Origin: Pseudobdellovibrionaceae bacterium
GTDB lineage: Bacteria; Bdellovibrionota; Bdellovibrionia; Bdellovibrionales; Bdellovibrionaceae
Length of the DNA: 64,000 nt
Direction: 5' to 3'
Assembly (NCBI GenBank): GCA_019637955.1
Contig: JAHBUS010000008.1
Location: 1-64,000 of the forward strand
The notes beneath the pieces were generated by a model. It searched no databases, had not been told where the DNA came from, and saw only the letters and a list, made by a program, of their open reading frames with translations. The position numbers were made by a program, and so were the translations under genes. Numbering within the stretch: the stretch's first letter is position 1; every line of letters begins with the position of its first letter. This document shows, piece after piece, positions 59,810 to 64,000 of the stretch.

Positions 59810-60532
59810 ATGAATTACGCGTGGGCTGCTCCAATCCAATCGTCGTCTGTTGCCGTGAACACCAATGCCTGGGACGCCATTCTGTCCGCGAGCCCAGTTG
59901 TTCAGCTGACTCTGTTAATTTTGGTGGGTCTTTCGATCTTCTGTTGGGCCGTGGGCTTGGCGAAGTACGCTCAGCTCCGGCAGCTCGCGCAGGCGAATGA
60001 GCCCTTCATCAACCGTTTCTGGAAAGCCTCGTCGCTCGAGTCCTTGAATGAGGACCTCGATCAATACCTGAAAAAGAGCAGCGTTGCGCGCGTTTTCCGC
60101 GCCGGTTACATGGAGCTGCAAAAGCTCGCTGATCAACGCGGCGGCAACGGCCCCTTGCAACTTTCAGGAAGCGACAACTTGGAGCGCGCCCTGCGCAAGG
60201 CGATTGATCTTGAGATCTCGGCCATGGAAAGCCGGCTGACTTTGCTGGCAACCACGGGTTCAACGGGCCCCTTCATCGGTCTTTTCGGAACCGTTTGGGG
60301 GATCATGGGCTCGTTCCATAAAATCGGTGCCTCGGGTTCGGCAAGCCTTGCGGTCGTGGCCCCCGGAATCTCGGAGGCCCTCATCGCCACGGCGATCGGC
60401 CTGGCCGCGGCGATCCCCGCGGTCGTTCTCTACAATAATTTCGTGGCGCAAATCCGCCGACAAGAAATCGATCTGAACAACTTCGCGAACGATTTCTTGA
60501 ATATCTCCAAACGCAACTTCTTCAAAGAGTAA
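59810..60532 (+). CDS. tolQ: TolQ (MotA/TolQ/ExbB proton channel)
   Basis: The product has 240 residues with three membrane spans: ILVGLSIFCWAVGLAKYAQL, then GSTGPFIGLFGTVWGIMGSFH and EALIATAIGLAAAIPAVVLYNNF. The proton-path motif GLFGTVWGIM is intact. TolQ with TolR converts the proton gradient into force on TolA, which constricts the outer membrane during division. It sits 6 bases before tolR. Confidence 0.93.
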   Translation: MNYAWAAPIQSSSVAVNTNAWDAILSASPVVQLTLLILVGLSIFCWAVGLAKYAQLRQLAQANEPFINRFWKASSLESLNEDLDQYLKKSSVARVFRAGYMELQKLADQRGGNGPLQLSGSDNLERALRKAIDLEISAMESRLTLLATTGSTGPFIGLFGTVWGIMGSFHKIGASGSASLAVVAPGISEALIATAIGLAAAIPAVVLYNNFVAQIRRQEIDLNNFANDFLNISKRNFFKE

Positions 60533-60538
60533 CCGCGC

Positions 60539-60961
60539 ATGGGTATGGGAACCGGAGCTTCAGGCAAAAGCCGTATGGCCCTGAGTGAAATCAACGTCAC
60601 TCCGCTGGTCGACGTCATGCTCGTGCTCCTGATCATGTTCATGGTAACCGCGCCGCTGATGCAGCAGGGCCTTGAAGTCGAAGTTCCAAAGACTTCGGCC
60701 TCGGGCGTGGAGCCGCAAGAAGATCCGTTCCGGCTGGTGATCACCGCCGACAAACGCATCTTAGCGGCCAAGCAACCCATTAAAGTGAATGATCTGAAGA
60801 ACAAGCTCAAAGCGATTTTCGAAAAGCGCAAGAGCAAACAGATCTACATCGAAGCCGATGCCCGGGTCGATTACGGTTTTGTCGCGGAAGTGATGGCGGA
60901 AATCCGCGCGGCCGAAATCTACAGCATCGGCTTGATCACGCAGCCCAAAGCCAGCCCTTGA
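60539..60961 (+). CDS. tolR: TolR (ExbD/TolR family)
   Basis: The product has 140 residues. The conserved INVTPLVDVMLVLLIMFMVTAPLM carries the proton-binding Asp and the single span. The periplasmic domain is the usual alpha/beta dimer (FRLVITADKRILAAKQPIKVNDL, KQIYIEADARVDYGFVAEVMAEI). The stop overlaps the tolA TTG start (TTGA). Confidence 0.94.
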   Translation: MGMGTGASGKSRMALSEINVTPLVDVMLVLLIMFMVTAPLMQQGLEVEVPKTSASGVEPQEDPFRLVITADKRILAAKQPIKVNDLKNKLKAIFEKRKSKQIYIEADARVDYGFVAEVMAEIRAAEIYSIGLITQPKASP

Positions 60962-61761
60962 GCAGCACCGTTCCGATTCCCAAAAGCGATCGTCTTAACC
61001 GCTTCGTCGGGCTCTCTATTGCCGCGCACGCGGCGATCTTGTTGATCTTCACGGTCAAAGCTTTTTTGGCCGGCGATGCGATCGAGTATCAATCGGCCGT
61101 GCGCGTGGATCTGATCGGTCTGCCGGATAAGATCACCCCCGAGCAGGCGCCGCCCGCTCCCAAGCCCGAACCCGAAGCCAAAAAGGACGCGGCTCCTCCC
61201 GAGCCTCCCAAGGCCGAAGAAAAAACCGCCAAAATGGATCTGCCGAAAAAAGAACCCAAGGTCGATCCCGACGCCGTGAATTTGGATAAAACCAAAACGC
61301 GCCAAAAAGATGCGCTCGCCAAACTCAAACAGATGAGCGCGTTCGAAAAGATTCAGCAACAAGAACAGGAAGAGGAGCGCAAACGCCAAGAGGCGGCCGC
61401 CGCCGCGGCGGCGGCGAAAGCGCGCCAAATCAAAGGCAATCAAATTTCATCCGGTTCGCAGCTCACCGGAATTTCGCGCATCCAAGCCGACAACTACATC
61501 GGCGATGTCGAACGTCAAATCCGGCAGAACTGGGTGCTGCCGCAGTACCTGGCGAAAAAGAATCTCAAAGCGCAGGTGCGCGTTCGCTTCGACGAGAAGG
61601 GGCAAATCATCTCGGCCCAGATCGTGAAATCCAGCGGCAATCCCACCTTCGACGAAATTGTCATCGACACAGTCCAGAAATCCTCACCTGTTCCTCCTCC
61701 GCCGGAGAAGTTTGTGAGACTCTTCAATCTTGAGGGAGTTCTGTTCGGATTCCCGGAATAA
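60958..61761 (+). CDS. tolA: TolA-like periplasmic linker protein
   Basis: The product has 267 residues. A TTG start overlaps the tolR stop. One membrane span (GLSIAAHAAILLIFTVKAFL) is followed by a Pro/Glu/Lys-rich helical rod with an Ala-rich stretch, then a TonB/TolA C-terminal domain (YIGDVERQIRQNWVLPQYL, LKAQVRVRFDEKGQIISAQIVKSSGNPTFDEIVIDTVQKSSPVPPPP). It links the TolQR motor to TolB/Pal. It is shorter than E. coli TolA (about 420 residues). Confidence 0.9.
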   Translation: MSSTVPIPKSDRLNRFVGLSIAAHAAILLIFTVKAFLAGDAIEYQSAVRVDLIGLPDKITPEQAPPAPKPEPEAKKDAAPPEPPKAEEKTAKMDLPKKEPKVDPDAVNLDKTKTRQKDALAKLKQMSAFEKIQQQEQEEERKRQEAAAAAAAAKARQIKGNQISSGSQLTGISRIQADNYIGDVERQIRQNWVLPQYLAKKNLKAQVRVRFDEKGQIISAQIVKSSGNPTFDEIVIDTVQKSSPVPPPPEKFVRLFNLEGVLFGFPE

Positions 61762-61785
61762 TCGCCCAGTTTGTGAGGAGGCCCG

Positions 61786-63174
61786 ATGAAACGCCTGATC
61801 CTACTTTGTTTGACTATCGCCTCGCTGAACGTGTTCGCCCAAGATGCCGGCAAAGGCTCGGTGTACATCAAAGTCGGCGAAGCCAAAGCACAAAAGAGCT
61901 TGGTGGCTTTTCCCGCTCTGCAATTTATGGGAAGCCCGGGAGCCGCGCCGAACTACCAAACCATCGGCAGCGATATTTTTAAAGTCGTGCTCAATGATTT
62001 GACCGTGACTGGCTACTTCCAATTTATCGCCCAAAGCGCTTATCTCGAAGATCCCGCGAAAACCGGTCTTCGCCCTCACCCCACCGACGCCAACGGTTTT
62101 AAATTCGAAAGTTGGAAACAGATCGGCACCGAGTTCCTGATCCGCGCCAGCTTTTCGGTGGCCGGCGATCAACTCACGCTCGAGACTTACGCCTACCACG
62201 TTCCCAAAGCCAATCTCGTGCTGGGAAAGCGCTACAAAGGCACCGTTTCGGGCGCGCGACGGATCGCGCACACCTTTGCGAATGACTTGATGGAAGCGCT
62301 CACGGGACAGAAAAGCATGTTCTTGTCGAAAGTCGTCGTGTCTTCGGACCGCGGCGGCAATGCCGGTTCGAAAGAGATCTACGTGATGGACTGGGACGGC
62401 GTGAACGTTGAAAAGATCACCAACCACAAGTCGGTTGCGATCTCGCCCGCATGGTCGCCCGATGGAACCAAGGTCGCCTACACCGCGTTCGTGATGCGCG
62501 CCAAAACCAAAACGCGCAATGCCGATATGTTCATCTACGAGCTGAACACCGGTAAACGATGGCTCGTTTCTTACCGCCAAGGCATCAACTCGGGAGCCAA
62601 CTTTGACCCCGACGGCAAAAATATCTACCTCACGATCTCGCAAGGCGGAAATCCCGACATTTTTAAAATGTCGACCGACGGCGAGCTCGGAAAAAAACTC
62701 ACCAACGGACCCGTCGGCGCGATGAACGTGGAGCCCGCGATCAGTCCCGACGGCACGAAGATGGCCTTCTCCTCGGATCGCAGCGGATCGCCGATGATTT
62801 ACATCATGAACGCCGACGGCACGAACCCCAAGCGCGTCACGTTCGCGGGCCGTTTCAACGCGACTCCGGCTTGGTCGCCCGACGGCAAGAAGATCGCCTT
62901 CTCGGGATGGCAAGACGATCACTTCGATGTTTTCACCATGGACACCGATGGCACCAATATGCAGCGAATCACCCAGGCGAAGAAGCCGAACGGCAAATGG
63001 TCGCGCAATGAAGACCCGGTCTTCTCGCCCGATGGCCGTTTGTTGATGTACACGTCGGACCGTACCGGCTCGAGTCAGGTTTATATCTCGAATCTCGATG
63101 GGTCTGAGGAACGCCGAATCACCAACGACTCGCACAACTACTTCAAACCCAAGTGGTCCAAGAATCTTGAGTGA
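61786..63174 (+). CDS. tolB: TolB periplasmic beta-propeller
   Basis: The product has 462 residues. The signal peptide [19 protein letters not shown] ends in AxA. The N-terminal TolB domain is followed by six propeller repeats with [10 protein letters not shown]-type motifs ([53 protein letters not shown]). It binds Pal and TolA. No pal gene follows in the window; glnE does, overlapping by 8 bases. Confidence 0.95.
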   Translation: MKRLILLCLTIASLNVFAQDAGKGSVYIKVGEAKAQKSLVAFPALQFMGSPGAAPNYQTIGSDIFKVVLNDLTVTGYFQFIAQSAYLEDPAKTGLRPHPTDANGFKFESWKQIGTEFLIRASFSVAGDQLTLETYAYHVPKANLVLGKRYKGTVSGARRIAHTFANDLMEALTGQKSMFLSKVVVSSDRGGNAGSKEIYVMDWDGVNVEKITNHKSVAISPAWSPDGTKVAYTAFVMRAKTKTRNADMFIYELNTGKRWLVSYRQGINSGANFDPDGKNIYLTISQGGNPDIFKMSTDGELGKKLTNGPVGAMNVEPAISPDGTKMAFSSDRSGSPMIYIMNADGTNPKRVTFAGRFNATPAWSPDGKKIAFSGWQDDHFDVFTMDTDGTNMQRITQAKKPNGKWSRNEDPVFSPDGRLLMYTSDRTGSSQVYISNLDGSEERRITNDSHNYFKPKWSKNLE

Positions 63175-64000
63175 TCTGGCGAAGACCCTTCGGCAAGAAA
63201 GGGCCCGCGAGTGGGCCGAGTGCGCTCGGCTCACTTTTGAAAGATCGGTTTCCACGCAAGAGATCTGCAAGCGATGGTCCGACTTTGCCGACCTCTCGTT
63301 AACCCGGGCCTTCGAAGACTGTCAGGCCCAAACGCCCGTGGGCACCAAAATCGCTCTCTTCGCCTACGGCAAGCTCGGCTCGCACGAGCTGAACCTCAGT
63401 TCCGATGTCGATCTTGTCTTGGTCAGCGAGAGCGAGGACCCCTCGCTCAAAGCGTGGCTCCGCCGTTTTCGCGCTCTCTTGCAGGACTTCACCGAAGATG
63501 GTTTTTGCTTTCGACTCGATTTCGATTTGCGGCCTGGCGGTCGCATGGGCTCGATCATCCCAACGCTCTCTCAGTTTGAAGACTACTTTTCGAATTACGG
63601 CGAGGCGTGGGAACGCCTGGCCTTCGTGCGCTTTCGTGGCATCTGCGGCGACGCGGAACTTCTGAAGACCGCGGCGGCCACCGCGCACAAGTTCACGTAC
63701 CGGCGCCATCTTGATTTTGGCCTGATGGAAGACCTCAAAGATCTTCGCCAGCGCATTCATGAGCAGAACTGGCGGCGCTCCGAAAATGGCGCCATCGACT
63801 TGAAGCTCGGACTTGGCGGTATTCGCGATCTCGAACTGTTCGTACACACGCTGCAGGTCATTCACGGCGGACGCGACAAAGAGTTTCGAATCGAATCGAC
63901 GACCGATGCGATCAAAAAACTCGCTCAAGCCGGCTTGATCGGTGCGCCCGACAGTCGATTTCTTCTCGATCATTACTGGACGCTTCGTCATTTTGAAAAT
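63167..64000 (+). CDS. glnE: glutamine synthetase adenylyltransferase, N-terminal part (runs off the window)
   Basis: The frame is open from a TTG at 63167 to the end (278 codons). It carries the first nucleotidyltransferase domain: [27 protein letters not shown], the metal motif in [43 protein letters not shown], and [24 protein letters not shown]. GlnE adds and removes AMP from glutamine synthetase in response to nitrogen supply. Only about 65 residues precede the catalytic motif, against about 100 or more usually, and the start overlaps tolB. The true start could also be within tolB. Confidence 0.85.
   Translation, partial: MSDLAKTLRQERAREWAECARLTFERSVSTQEICKRWSDFADLSLTRAFEDCQAQTPVGTKIALFAYGKLGSHELNLSSDVDLVLVSESEDPSLKAWLRRFRALLQDFTEDGFCFRLDFDLRPGGRMGSIIPTLSQFEDYFSNYGEAWERLAFVRFRGICGDAELLKTAAATAHKFTYRRHLDFGLMEDLKDLRQRIHEQNWRRSENGAIDLKLGLGGIRDLELFVHTLQVIHGGRDKEFRIESTTDAIKKLAQAGLIGAPDSRFLLDHYWTLRHFEN

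Overview
The window reads as ordinary chromosome of a Gram-negative, lipoprotein-rich bacterium. The best guess is a Bdellovibrio-like member of the Bdellovibrionota. This is inference from gene content and style: a poly-HAMP sensor kinase, many small lipoproteins with unknown roles, an FQNC-type lipobox, and a tolQRAB cluster without pal next to it. No taxonomic marker was searched. Genes are tightly packed on both strands, with many 1-4 base stop/start overlaps.

Layout. 1-6.5 kb: the 5' part of a poly-HAMP sensor kinase, a B12-binding radical SAM protein, a DUF3050 protein, exonuclease III with a JmjC/cupin-like oxygenase, and a DUF1428 protein. 6.5-9.8 kb: a visibly AT-richer insert with a single-chain restriction-modification enzyme, beside a tRNA(CAU) gene. 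9.8-16.6 kb: the macromolecular synthesis cluster rpsU-yqeY-dnaG-rpoD, divergent from tadA and an M48 metalloprotease lipoprotein. 16.7-19 kb: secreted lipoproteins, including a trypsin-like protease. 19-24.3 kb: the stress operon prkA-yeaH-spoVR followed by an eIF1/YciH-like gene. 24.4-33.1 kb: envelope lipoproteins (LolB-like, a tandem paralogous pair, a long TPR protein, LpoB with a TPR partner), a PhaR-type regulator and a short RadC-like protein.

33.1-37.8 kb: mreB leads a run with a small sigma factor, a membrane protein with a DUF4349-like domain and a sensor kinase. 37.8-46.3 kb: glpD, GNAT-like, HAD and HEAT-repeat genes, pepP, a lipoprotein with a patatin fold that lacks the nucleophile, and ispA-xseB-xseA. 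46.3-49.4 kb: a 6S RNA gene, then a secreted gluzincin metalloprotease with a partner membrane protein. 49.4-55.1 kb: a complete iscR-sufBCDS-nfu Fe-S assembly operon. 55.1-58.9 kb: two large exported proteins, one with a Val-Pro tail and one with an Ala-Thr stalk and a CxxCH haem site. 59-64 kb: a GDPD-like protein, tolQ-tolR-tolA-tolB, and the start of glnE.

The strongest non-coding observations are: the 6S RNA with promoter, closing stem and terminator; a perfect 15-bp inverted repeat that places a start codon in the loop of an mRNA hairpin (56.8 kb); and a terminator hairpin whose T-tract directly abuts the iscR start codon. The strongest protein oddities are a pseudo-patatin with Ser replaced by Glu, an mreB/sigma/membrane-protein/kinase gene string, and YciH coupled to the PrkA-SpoVR operon. 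I did not find a clear new multi-gene defence or biosynthetic system.
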